Assembly: GCA_964390805.1 (NCBI GenBank)
Contig: CAYMKL010000059.1
Span: forward strand, 1-39,607
Length of the DNA stretch: 39,607 nucleotides
Reading direction: 5' to 3'
Source: CAYMKL01 sp964390805
GTDB taxonomy: Bacteria; Chloroflexota; Anaerolineae; VGOG01
Shown here: positions 15,335-22,023 of the stretch, piece after piece
How the letters are laid out: each line of letters begins with the position of its first letter
How positions within the stretch are numbered: position 1 is the first letter of the stretch
The notes under the pieces: model-generated
The model's input: the letters and a program-made list of their open reading frames with translations, nothing else
Database searches by the model: none
What the model was told of the DNA's origin: nothing
Program-made: the position numbers and the translations under genes

Positions 15335-16669
15335 ATGGTTTTGCACGAGGTTGATCTAGTAGTAGTTGGCGGCATCGTGTTGACCGCCGACCAGGATTGG
15401 AACATTCATGACCCAGGGGCGGTGGCTGTGAACGGGGGAGTCATCGTTGGGCTGGGGCCGCGCGAGGAGGTTGAGCGGGCATATCGCGGGCGGGAGCGGA
15501 TTGATGCCAGCGATAGGCTGGTCATGCCTGGCTTGATCAACGCCCACACTCATGCGCCGATGACGCTCTTTCGGGGGATCGCCGACGATCTTCCCCTGGA
15601 GACCTGGCTGTATGACTACATCTGGCCGGCGGAGGCCAAATGGCTCAGTCCGGACTTCGTTCGTCTGGGCACTCAACTCGCGGCGGCGGAGATGATCCGC
15701 TCTGGCACTGTGCTGTTCTGCGACATGTACTTCTTCGAGGACGACATCGCCGAGGTGTGCAAGGATGCTGGCCTGCGTGTGGTTGTCGGAGGGGCGCTGG
15801 TGGACTTTCCAAACGCCAACTACAAGACCCCCGTGGAGGGACTCAAATACAGTGAGGACCTGCTGCGCAAATGGGATGACGACTCCCTGGTGATTCCTTC
15901 GATCCAGCCGCACAGCCCGTACGCCGCCTCATCGGGTCTGATGCAGCAGGGCAAGGCGCTGGCCGATCAGTACGATGCGCCCTACCTGCTCCACGTGTCG
16001 GAGACCCAGAGCGAGGTGCGGGAGAGCATTGAGAAGTATGGGCGCACTCCCGTTGGCCGCCTAGCAGACCTGGGAGTTCTAGGGCCCACCACCGTAGCCA
16101 TTCACGGCGTGCATCTGACCGACGAGGACATCGAGTTACTGGCTCGATACGACGCTGGTGTGGTTCACTGTCCGGAGAGCCAGTTGAAACTGGCCTCCGG
16201 CCTGACCCCTGTGCCCAAGCTGCTGGAGGCGGGGGTCAAGGTTGGGCTGGGCACCGATGGCGCGGCCAGCAACAACGACCTGGACATGTTTGGCGAGATG
16301 GGGACGGCAGCTAAGGTGCACAAGATGATAGCGGGCGATCCCACGGTAGTACACGCCCGCCAGGCGTTGGGCATGGCCACGCTGCAAGCGGCCCGCGTGC
16401 TGGGGTTGGAGGATCGGCTGGGTTCGCTGGAGGTCGGGAAGCGGGGGGACATCATCGTTCTCGATTTGGACGGGCCGCATACGGTGCCTGTATACAACAT
16501 CACCTCGCACCTGGTTTATGCTGCCCATTCCAGCGATGTGCGCACGGCCATCATTGACGGTCGGGTGGTGATGCGGGATCGAGAACTCTTGACCTTGGAT
16601 GAAGTTGAAATCTTCGCCCGCGCCAGGGAGATGGCTCGTGAGATCGTTGCCAGTTGGGGGGCGAACTGA
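15335..16669 (+). CDS. mtaD: 5-methylthioadenosine/S-adenosylhomocysteine deaminase-like amidohydrolase
   Basis: A 444-residue cytosolic metal-dependent deaminase of the MtaD/TrzA group, which commonly converts S-adenosylhomocysteine or methylthioadenosine to the inosyl compounds. Metal and substrate residues visible are H71 and H73 (NAHTHAPMTLFRG), LLHVSETQSE, IHGVHL, and the aspartate in GLGTDGAASNNDLDMF. The ATG at 15335 is used because an ATG four bases earlier reads into a stop after seven codons; GGGAGG is 5 nt upstream. The same superfamily is represented by ssnA in this window, but the catalytic-loop sequences differ. The 46-bp spacer from the lipid kinase carries a degenerate AACGAG repeat. 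Substrate assignment is by family only. Confidence 0.85.
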   Translation: MVLHEVDLVVVGGIVLTADQDWNIHDPGAVAVNGGVIVGLGPREEVERAYRGRERIDASDRLVMPGLINAHTHAPMTLFRGIADDLPLETWLYDYIWPAEAKWLSPDFVRLGTQLAAAEMIRSGTVLFCDMYFFEDDIAEVCKDAGLRVVVGGALVDFPNANYKTPVEGLKYSEDLLRKWDDDSLVIPSIQPHSPYAASSGLMQQGKALADQYDAPYLLHVSETQSEVRESIEKYGRTPVGRLADLGVLGPTTVAIHGVHLTDEDIELLARYDAGVVHCPESQLKLASGLTPVPKLLEAGVKVGLGTDGAASNNDLDMFGEMGTAAKVHKMIAGDPTVVHARQALGMATLQAARVLGLEDRLGSLEVGKRGDIIVLDLDGPHTVPVYNITSHLVYAAHSSDVRTAIIDGRVVMRDRELLTLDEVEIFARAREMAREIVASWGAN

Positions 16670-16670
16670 T

Positions 16671-16699
16671 TTGTCCGTAGGTTGGGAGTGTGATAGAAT
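16671..16699 (+). promoter_or_regulatory. Promoter of the hydrolase-glmU unit
   Basis: TTGTCC (16671-16676), a 17-bp spacer and TAGAAT (16694-16699), directly after the mtaD stop codon. A short AACGAG-type repeat (16705-16727) lies between this and the ribosome binding site. Confidence 0.65.
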
Positions 16700-16735
16700 A
16701 GGGGTAACGAGTCAACGAGCAACGAGGAGGAAAAG

Positions 16736-17356
16736 ATGACTGCCAAATGCCCTTTTCAACTAATCACTCTGCCCCTGGGCCAGTGGAACACCAACTGCTA
16801 CGTGCTCATCGGCGGTGGGGAAAGCATCGTCGTGGACCCAGCCGCCGAGCCGGAGCGCATCCTCGCTGCCGTCGAGGGCACGGCCGTCAAAGCCGTCCTG
16901 CTCACCCATGGCCACCTCGACCATGTTCAGGCCCTCGACGCGGTGCGCCAGGCCAGCGGTGCGCCCCTGGGCCTGCATCCGGCAGACGCAGGCGAGTCTG
17001 GCATCGTCGGCGATTTCGACCTCGGCGATGGTGACGTTCTGACACTAGGCAGCGGTGAGTTGATCGTGGTGCACACCCCCGGTCACACGCCGGGGAGCGT
17101 CTGCTTCCGCTTCGGGCGGTGCGCCATAGTTGGCGATACGTTGTTCCCCGGCGGGCCGGGTCATTCCAGGACGCCCGAAGCCCTGGCCCAGATTCTCGCT
17201 AGCCTACGCGACAAGGTCTTTACCTGGCCGGACGACACCGCTTTTTATCCTGGCCATGGCGAGGGGAGCACCATCGGTGCTGTCCGTCCAGCCTTCGAAG
17301 CGTTTATGGCCCGCCCGCGCTCGCCGGAATTCTGCGGCGATGTGGAGTGGTTTTGA
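16736..17356 (+). CDS. Metallo-beta-lactamase-fold hydrolase
   Basis: A 206-residue MBL-fold hydrolase of the glyoxalase II-like group. The zinc-binding motif HGHLDH is at residues 58-63, followed by VHTPGHTPGSVCF, GDTLF and PGHGEGSTIG, which supply the remaining metal ligands. The length fits stand-alone glyoxalase II-like enzymes that hydrolyse thioesters, but the substrate cannot be deduced. The ATG at 16736 has GAGGAGG 5 nt upstream. It is 19 bp from glmU and probably in one transcript with it. Confidence 0.85.
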   Translation: MTAKCPFQLITLPLGQWNTNCYVLIGGGESIVVDPAAEPERILAAVEGTAVKAVLLTHGHLDHVQALDAVRQASGAPLGLHPADAGESGIVGDFDLGDGDVLTLGSGELIVVHTPGHTPGSVCFRFGRCAIVGDTLFPGGPGHSRTPEALAQILASLRDKVFTWPDDTAFYPGHGEGSTIGAVRPAFEAFMARPRSPEFCGDVEWF

Positions 17357-17375
17357 GGGAAGGGAAGGTTGAGAC

Positions 17376-18728
17376 ATGAATAGATTATCAATCGTCATCC
17401 TGGCCGCTGGCCAGAGCACGCGCATGAAATCAGAGCTGCCAAAGGTGCTGCATCCTCTGGCTGGCAAACCTATGGTCCAATACTCTGCCGAGACGGCTGC
17501 TCAGCTCTCTACGGAGAAGCCGCTGCTGGTGGTGGGCAACGGCGCGGATCAAGTGCGTAAGTCTGTGGGCGATCAGGTCATCTACGTGGAGCAGAGTGAA
17601 CAGCTAGGCACGGGGCATGCTCTCCTCCAGGCTCGTCCGCTGTTAGAAGGCCAAAGCGAGGCAGTGGCAGTCTGGTACGCCGACATGCCCCTCCTGTCTG
17701 TTGACACCTTGAGGCGATTGGTGAGGCTTCTCGGTGAGAGCAAAGGCCCTATCGCCATGCTCACTGTCGAGGCCGACGATCCTATGGGCTTTGGCCGTAT
17801 CCTGCGCCACGAGGCCGGCCAGGTGCTTGGCATTGTGGAAGAGGCCGTAGCCACCGATGCTCAGAAAGCGATCAAGGAGCTCAATTGCGGCGTCTATTGC
17901 TTCGACGGCGATTGGCTCTGGCCCCACCTGACCCAGCTTCCCCTCAGCCCCAAGGGCGAGTACTACCTGACCGATATTGTGGCTATGGCCGTGGCCGAGG
18001 GACAGGCGGTGGAAGCGCTTAAGATCAACGATGTCACCGAGGTGTTGGGGATCAACGATCGTACGCATCTGGCCCAGGCTGAGGCGGCCATGCGGCGGCG
18101 CATAAACGAGAAGTGGATGATAGAAGGTGTTACCTTGCTTGCCCCTGCTCTGACTTTCATAGATGCCACCGTCGAGATCGGCCAAGACACGGTCATCTAC
18201 CCCAATACCTACCTTGAAGGTACAACAGCCATTGGCCGCCAGTGCCGTTTGGGTCCCAACACCATCGTTCGCGACTCGACCATCGGCCGTGGATGTATCA
18301 TCGAGGCTTCGGTGGTTGAGGGAGCTATTCTGGAGGAGGGCGTGGACGTTGGCCCCTTTTCCCACCTGCGCAAGGGTGCCCACCTGGCCGAGGGGGTGCA
18401 CGTAGGCAACTTCGGCGAGGTCAAGAACTCGTACCTGGGCCCAGGCAGCAAGATGGGGCATTTCAGCTATCTGGGTGACGCCACAGTGGGCCGTGATGTC
18501 AACATCGGGGCGGGAACCATCACCTGTAACTACGACGGCCAGCGCAAGCACCGTACCATCATCGAGGATGGTGCTTTCATTGGCAGCGATGCCATGCTGG
18601 TGGCCCCTGTGCGCATAGGAGCTGGAGCGAAGATCGGCGCCGGTTCGGTGGTGACCCACGACGTTCCGCCGGGCAGCGTAGCTTACGGCGTTCCGGCGCG
18701 AGTGAAGGGTGAAGCGAAGGAGGAGTAG
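17376..18728 (+). CDS. glmU: Bifunctional UDP-GlcNAc pyrophosphorylase / glucosamine-1-phosphate acetyltransferase
   Basis: GlmU, 450 residues, the usual length. It acetylates glucosamine-1-phosphate and then couples it to UTP, making UDP-N-acetylglucosamine for the cell wall. The N-terminal uridyltransferase shows LAAGQSTRMKSELPKVLHP at residues 9-27 and the magnesium-site motif VWYADMPLL. The C-terminal left-handed beta-helix has hexapeptide repeats from ~250 onward and conserved acetyltransferase motifs (GNFGEVKNS, IGAGTITCNYDG, VAPVRIGAGAKIGAGSVV). The start follows a purine-rich GGGAAGG leader. Confidence 0.95.
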   Translation: MNRLSIVILAAGQSTRMKSELPKVLHPLAGKPMVQYSAETAAQLSTEKPLLVVGNGADQVRKSVGDQVIYVEQSEQLGTGHALLQARPLLEGQSEAVAVWYADMPLLSVDTLRRLVRLLGESKGPIAMLTVEADDPMGFGRILRHEAGQVLGIVEEAVATDAQKAIKELNCGVYCFDGDWLWPHLTQLPLSPKGEYYLTDIVAMAVAEGQAVEALKINDVTEVLGINDRTHLAQAEAAMRRRINEKWMIEGVTLLAPALTFIDATVEIGQDTVIYPNTYLEGTTAIGRQCRLGPNTIVRDSTIGRGCIIEASVVEGAILEEGVDVGPFSHLRKGAHLAEGVHVGNFGEVKNSYLGPGSKMGHFSYLGDATVGRDVNIGAGTITCNYDGQRKHRTIIEDGAFIGSDAMLVAPVRIGAGAKIGAGSVVTHDVPPGSVAYGVPARVKGEAKEE

Positions 18729-18762
18729 AGGATAAGGAAGGCTCAGTTTGAGGAGCTTCTCA

Positions 18763-19524
18763 ATGAAAGCCATCATCATGGCGGCCGGCAAAGGTGAGCG
18801 GCTGTACCCCATCACTGAGTGGGTGCCCAAGCCGCTCCTGCCTGTCGGTGGCCGACCTATCATAGAAATTCTGCTCACCAACCTACGCCAGGCAGGGGTC
18901 AGCCAGGCGGTCATCATCTACGGCCACCTCGGAGAGACGCTGCGGCGCTTTCTGGGCGATGGTTCTCGTTATGGTATGGAACTCACCTTCCGCGAGCAGA
19001 CGGAGCGGTTGGGCACCGCCCACGCGGTGATGCAGGCGGCCGATCTCATCTCTGCCCAGGACGACGCCGCTTCATCATGTGTACGTAGCGGCGTCATGGT
19101 TATGGCCAGCGACACCGCCTTTGGTTTCAATCACATCGGTGGCCTGGTGCAGTTTCACGAGACATCCGGGGCAGACGTGAGTCTGAGCCTCAAGCGGTTG
19201 CCCATCGAGCGACTGGTGGCTAGCAGTTCGGTGGCTATTGACGCTGCGGGTCGGATCACACAGATCGTGGAAAAACCGACGCCCGATACAGCACCCAGCG
19301 ACATTGCCTGTGCGCTACTCCACATCTACCCGCCGTCGCTGGCCGATTACCTGCCCCGCGTGGGCCTGTCGGACCGAGGTGAATACGAGTTGACCGACGT
19401 GATCGCCATGATGATTGACGACGGGCTCAAGGTAATGGGCAAAGTCGAGCCGGTGGCTCCCGATCTGACTGATCAACGGGATTTGCTCCGACTGAACTTC
19501 GATTACCTGAGAGCGTGGCTTTAG
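18763..19524 (+). CDS. Sugar-phosphate nucleotidyltransferase
   Basis: A 253-residue nucleotidyltransferase of the RfbA/GlmU-N/GalU type, activating a sugar-1-phosphate as a nucleoside-diphosphate sugar. The signature MAAGKGERLYPITEWVPKPL is at the N-terminus. The ATG at 18763 is preferred over an upstream in-frame TTG because GAGGAG lies 8 nt ahead. The magnesium-binding region appears as VMASDTAFGF, where the usual GD dyad is replaced by SD. The product sugar (glucose, mannose or other) is undetermined. It follows glmU after 34 bp. Confidence 0.85.
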   Translation: MKAIIMAAGKGERLYPITEWVPKPLLPVGGRPIIEILLTNLRQAGVSQAVIIYGHLGETLRRFLGDGSRYGMELTFREQTERLGTAHAVMQAADLISAQDDAASSCVRSGVMVMASDTAFGFNHIGGLVQFHETSGADVSLSLKRLPIERLVASSSVAIDAAGRITQIVEKPTPDTAPSDIACALLHIYPPSLADYLPRVGLSDRGEYELTDVIAMMIDDGLKVMGKVEPVAPDLTDQRDLLRLNFDYLRAWL

Positions 19525-19535
19525 AGGACACCAGA

Positions 19536-19627
19536 AACCAGGTTTTTGAACTCTCGGCATCCCAAAAGTGCGCGATGGCTGACGTTCTCAATACCCCGAG
19601 AGGCGCTCTTGAACGAAAAACCTGGTT
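19536..19627. repeat. 92-bp element with terminal and nested inverted repeats
   Basis: The ends AACCAGGTTTTT (19536-19547) and AAAAACCTGGTT (19616-19627) are perfect 12-bp inverted repeats. A nested pair, CTCTCGG (19551-19557) and CCGAGAG (19596-19602), lies inside. The element occupies the whole spacer between the nucleotidyltransferase stop and the cdd ribosome binding site. It has no coding capacity and resembles a miniature inverted-repeat element or a processed RNA hairpin. Confidence 0.75.
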
Positions 19628-19656
19628 GCTCTTGAAACTTGAAAAAGGAGGAATGG

Positions 19657-20043
19657 ATGGAACACGAGGATCTTATCGCCAAAGCAATGGAGGCGCGGGA
19701 GAAGGCCCATGCCCCCTATTCACGTTTCGCTGTGGGAGCAGCACTGCTGGCCAAGTCGGGCCGCGTCTACATGGGCTGTAACGTGGAGAACGCTTCTTAT
19801 GGTCTCTCGATCTGTGCTGAGCGTACGGCGGTCTTCAAAGCCGTCTCCGAGGGCGAGCGCGATTTCGAGGCCATTGCCGTCGTGACCGATAAGGGCGTCA
19901 CCCCCTGTGGCGCCTGCCGCCAGGTGTTGATGGAATTCGGAGAGGACATCCAGGTGATAGTGGCCGATGATGCCGGTGGACATCGAGTTTTTGGCCTGCA
20001 AGAGCTGCTCCCAGAGGCTTTTACCCCTGAGCATCTGGAGTGA
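19657..20043 (+). CDS. cdd: Cytidine deaminase
   Basis: Cytidine deaminase, 128 residues, the typical length of the small tetrameric zinc enzyme that converts cytidine and deoxycytidine to uridine. The catalytic signature is C53-A-E55 (SICAERTAV), with C84 and C87 in PCGACRQVL completing the zinc site. CNVENASYG binds the ribose. The ATG at 19657 follows AAGGAGG by 5 nt; an upstream TTG at 19639 would overlap that ribosome binding site. It ends at a terminator. Confidence 0.95.
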   Translation: MEHEDLIAKAMEAREKAHAPYSRFAVGAALLAKSGRVYMGCNVENASYGLSICAERTAVFKAVSEGERDFEAIAVVTDKGVTPCGACRQVLMEFGEDIQVIVADDAGGHRVFGLQELLPEAFTPEHLE

Positions 20044-20058
20044 GAGAACGTAGCCAAA

Positions 20059-20088
20059 GCCGCTCTTGCCAAGGGCGGCCTTTTATTT
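20059..20088 (+). terminator. Rho-independent terminator after cdd
   Basis: The stem GCCGCTC/GGGCGGC (one G-U pair) with a 7-nt loop is followed by CTTTTATTT. It ends the unit that began upstream and lies just before the promoter of the MazG-like gene. Confidence 0.8.
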
Positions 20089-20115
20089 GCGTCCTTGTGA
20101 TGCCGATGGTATAAT
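20087..20115 (+). promoter_or_regulatory. Promoter of the MazG-like-recO unit
   Basis: TTGCGT (20087-20092), a 17-bp spacer and a perfect TATAAT (20110-20115). It lies directly after the cdd terminator. Confidence 0.75.
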
Positions 20116-20148
20116 TAGACCCAATTAGGAGGGCGCGAGGAAGCGAGT

Positions 20149-20457
20149 ATGGAGCAGGTTGGCCTGAACGTCAAAATGACCGAGGTCAGGGCCCTGTGTG
20201 AGGCCAAGGGGTTCTCGGCTGAGCACAGACGCATTTGGGAGATGTTGGCTCTGATCCACAGCGAGATCTCCGAGGCCAGCGACTGCTACAAAAAGGGCCA
20301 GCCTCTTGAGGCTATGGGTGAGGAACTGATTGACGCCATCATCCGCATCCTGCACCTCCTCTCAGCCCTAGACCTGGATGCCGAGAAGCTCTACCAGGAG
20401 AAGATGGCCAAGAATTGGGAGAGGCCGTATAGGTATGGTACGGTTAGGGGAGGATAG
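20149..20457 (+). CDS. MazG-like nucleotide pyrophosphohydrolase
   Basis: A 102-residue all-alpha NTP pyrophosphohydrolase-like protein. The magnesium-binding pattern EXXE (E39, E42) ... EXXD (E59, D62) is present in HSEISEASD and GEELIDAIIRILH. Such proteins hydrolyse nucleoside triphosphates to monophosphates, often for house-cleaning of non-canonical dNTPs. The ATG follows GAGG by 8 nt. It lies between cdd and recO, which is compatible with a nucleotide-pool role, but its substrate is unknown. Confidence 0.8.
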   Translation: MEQVGLNVKMTEVRALCEAKGFSAEHRRIWEMLALIHSEISEASDCYKKGQPLEAMGEELIDAIIRILHLLSALDLDAEKLYQEKMAKNWERPYRYGTVRGG

Positions 20458-20462
20458 GGCAA

Positions 20463-20502
20463 TATCCAATATCTACTGGGTATTGGGTATTGGGTATTGG
20501 GT
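20463..20502. repeat. TATTGGG heptamer array abutting the recO start codon
   Basis: Tandem GTATTGG units (four clear copies plus degenerate ones upstream) run right up to the recO ATG at 20503. They occupy the place where the ribosome binding site is expected. Confidence 0.9.
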
Positions 20503-21273
20503 ATGAGACGGGAGCGACTTTACCGAACGGAAGCGGTCATCCTCAAGCGGAGCGACTTCGGTGAGGCCGACCGCCTGTTGACGCTTTACACACCCAAGCT
20601 GGGCAAGGCCAAGGCCATTGCCAAGGGAGTGCGCAAGCCCACCAGCCGTAAGAGCGGCCACGTGGAGCTATTCACCCACAGCCAACTCCTCGTTGCCAGG
20701 GGACGCAGCCTGGACATTGTAACCCAGGCCGAGACCATCCATGCCTTCCGCCCCCTGCGAGAGGACCTTTTGCGCACCACTTACGCCTACTACGCTGCCG
20801 AGCTATTGGATCTCTTTGTGGAAGAAGGGATTGAGAATCGCCCGCTCTTCGACCTTCTGTTGGGCATGTTGGGTTGGCTGGGTGACGCTTCTGATCTGGA
20901 TTTGACCACCCGCTTCTTCGAGATACGTCTGTTATCTTTGCTGGGCTATCGCCCTCAGCTCTTCCAGTGCGTTGCCTGCCGCCGTCAAATCGAACCGCTG
21001 GCCAATTTCTTCAGCTCCGCCGATGGCGGTGTCCTCTGTGCCGACTGTGGCCAGAACCATCGGGGAGCACAAGAGATAACGCTGAACGCTTTGAAAGTGT
21101 TGCGCTTCATGCAGACCAGGGACTACGACACTTGCCGCCGTCTTCGCCTCAGTCGTCCGCTGCACAAGGAACTAGAAACGGTGATGTATCATTACATAAC
21201 TTACATCTTAGAGCGGAATTTGAAGTCGGTGAGATTTCTCAAGACCTTGCGCCGGCAATGGGCGGGAAAGTGA
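20503..21273 (+). CDS. recO: DNA repair protein RecO
   Basis: RecO, 256 residues, which anneals single strands and loads RecA together with RecR. The N-terminal OB fold begins RTEAVILKRSDFGEADRLLTLYTPKLGK. A zinc finger with C156-X2-C159 and C179-X2-C182 is visible (CVACRRQ, CADCG). The C-terminal helices end with LRRQWAGK. The ATG at 20503 is the first in-frame ATG; a TTG two codons earlier also lies in the repeat. No Shine-Dalgarno sequence can be seen because of the heptamer array, so translation is either coupled to the upstream gene (45 bp away) or weak. Confidence 0.9.
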   Translation: MRRERLYRTEAVILKRSDFGEADRLLTLYTPKLGKAKAIAKGVRKPTSRKSGHVELFTHSQLLVARGRSLDIVTQAETIHAFRPLREDLLRTTYAYYAAELLDLFVEEGIENRPLFDLLLGMLGWLGDASDLDLTTRFFEIRLLSLLGYRPQLFQCVACRRQIEPLANFFSSADGGVLCADCGQNHRGAQEITLNALKVLRFMQTRDYDTCRRLRLSRPLHKELETVMYHYITYILERNLKSVRFLKTLRRQWAGK

Positions 21274-21285
21274 CGAGGTGTTCAA

Positions 21286-21600
21286 ATGCCAATTTACACA
21301 ACTGATGAGATGAGCGTCGAGGAGTTCACCGAGATGGTGCGCCAACATCCGGTCAAGTTTGAACCATTGCCTGCTCGCTTCTGGGAGGATGAAAGCTGGT
21401 TGTTCGAACATATAGCCGAGCTGGCACGTCTATATCCAGAAAAATGGGTAGCCGTCTACCGGGAACAAGTGGCGGCCGTGGGGCGGAGCCGCAGGGAAGC
21501 GAGGCAGGCTGCTGCCAAGAAACTGGGAGATGTGGGGCCTTTGGTAGTCTACCGTCTGGAGAGCAAACCCTATGTCTATCCGACTAGCTCTGCGCATTGA
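21286..21600 (+). CDS. DUF5678-containing protein
   Basis: A 104-residue protein whose C-terminal half (LYPEKWVAVYREQVAAVGRSRREARQAAAKKLG) matches the DUF5678 pattern, a small domain found near aspartic protease-like genes in Chloroflexota and cyanobacteria as far as I recall. No function is known. The last 29 bp overlap the start of the next gene, so the two are translationally linked. A toxin-antitoxin or regulatory role has been suggested for similar pairs but cannot be supported from the sequence. Confidence 0.7.
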   Translation: MPIYTTDEMSVEEFTEMVRQHPVKFEPLPARFWEDESWLFEHIAELARLYPEKWVAVYREQVAAVGRSRREARQAAAKKLGDVGPLVVYRLESKPYVYPTSSAH

Positions 21601-22012
21601 TGAGCACTCCGACCCAGATGATCCGACTTTGGTGATCACTCGTTTGCTCGTCTGGGTATCCTTCCTGACCGTGGACGGTAAGCTGACCGAACCTGATCTG
21701 GCGATTGTGGACACCGGCGCTCCGCTCTCATTGATCCCGCAAGACATCTGGCAGGACTGCCGCTACCTGAAGTTGCGCGATGACGTGATCCGTGGTGTGG
21801 TGCCTAAGCCTGACTGCGAGTTACCAGTGATAGATGGCGTAGTAGCCTGTGTTTTGCAAGATGACGCCGGCCAGATGTCAGAACCACTGACTATTCGTGC
21901 ACATTTGGCCCATAGCGAGAATGTACCGCTACTCCTAGGCTTCAGCGGCCTGCTGGACAGGGCCGATGTCCGCTTTTGGCTCAACAGAAGCGAAGCCTAT
22001 CTGGAAATCTAA
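21572..22012 (+). CDS. Retropepsin-like aspartic protease-fold protein (1)
   Basis: A 146-residue protein with a retropepsin-like active-site motif, AIVDTGAPLSLIP (D-T-G), and a later hydrophobic LLLGFSGLLDR, which matches the pattern of the family's second half. The size suggests one protomer of a homodimeric protease. It starts inside the DUF5678 gene and ends 11 bp before the glycyl-tRNA synthetase start, so it may be cotranscribed with both. The substrate is unknown. A second protein of the same type is encoded at 29920-30282. Confidence 0.75.
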   Translation: MSIRLALRIDEHSDPDDPTLVITRLLVWVSFLTVDGKLTEPDLAIVDTGAPLSLIPQDIWQDCRYLKLRDDVIRGVVPKPDCELPVIDGVVACVLQDDAGQMSEPLTIRAHLAHSENVPLLLGFSGLLDRADVRFWLNRSEAYLEI

Positions 22013-22023
22013 CGAGGGAGATT

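Noticed and set aside
17643..18917. 424-codon minus-strand frame opposite glmU
   Set aside because: It overlaps two clear genes (glmU and the nucleotidyltransferase) and shows no motif.
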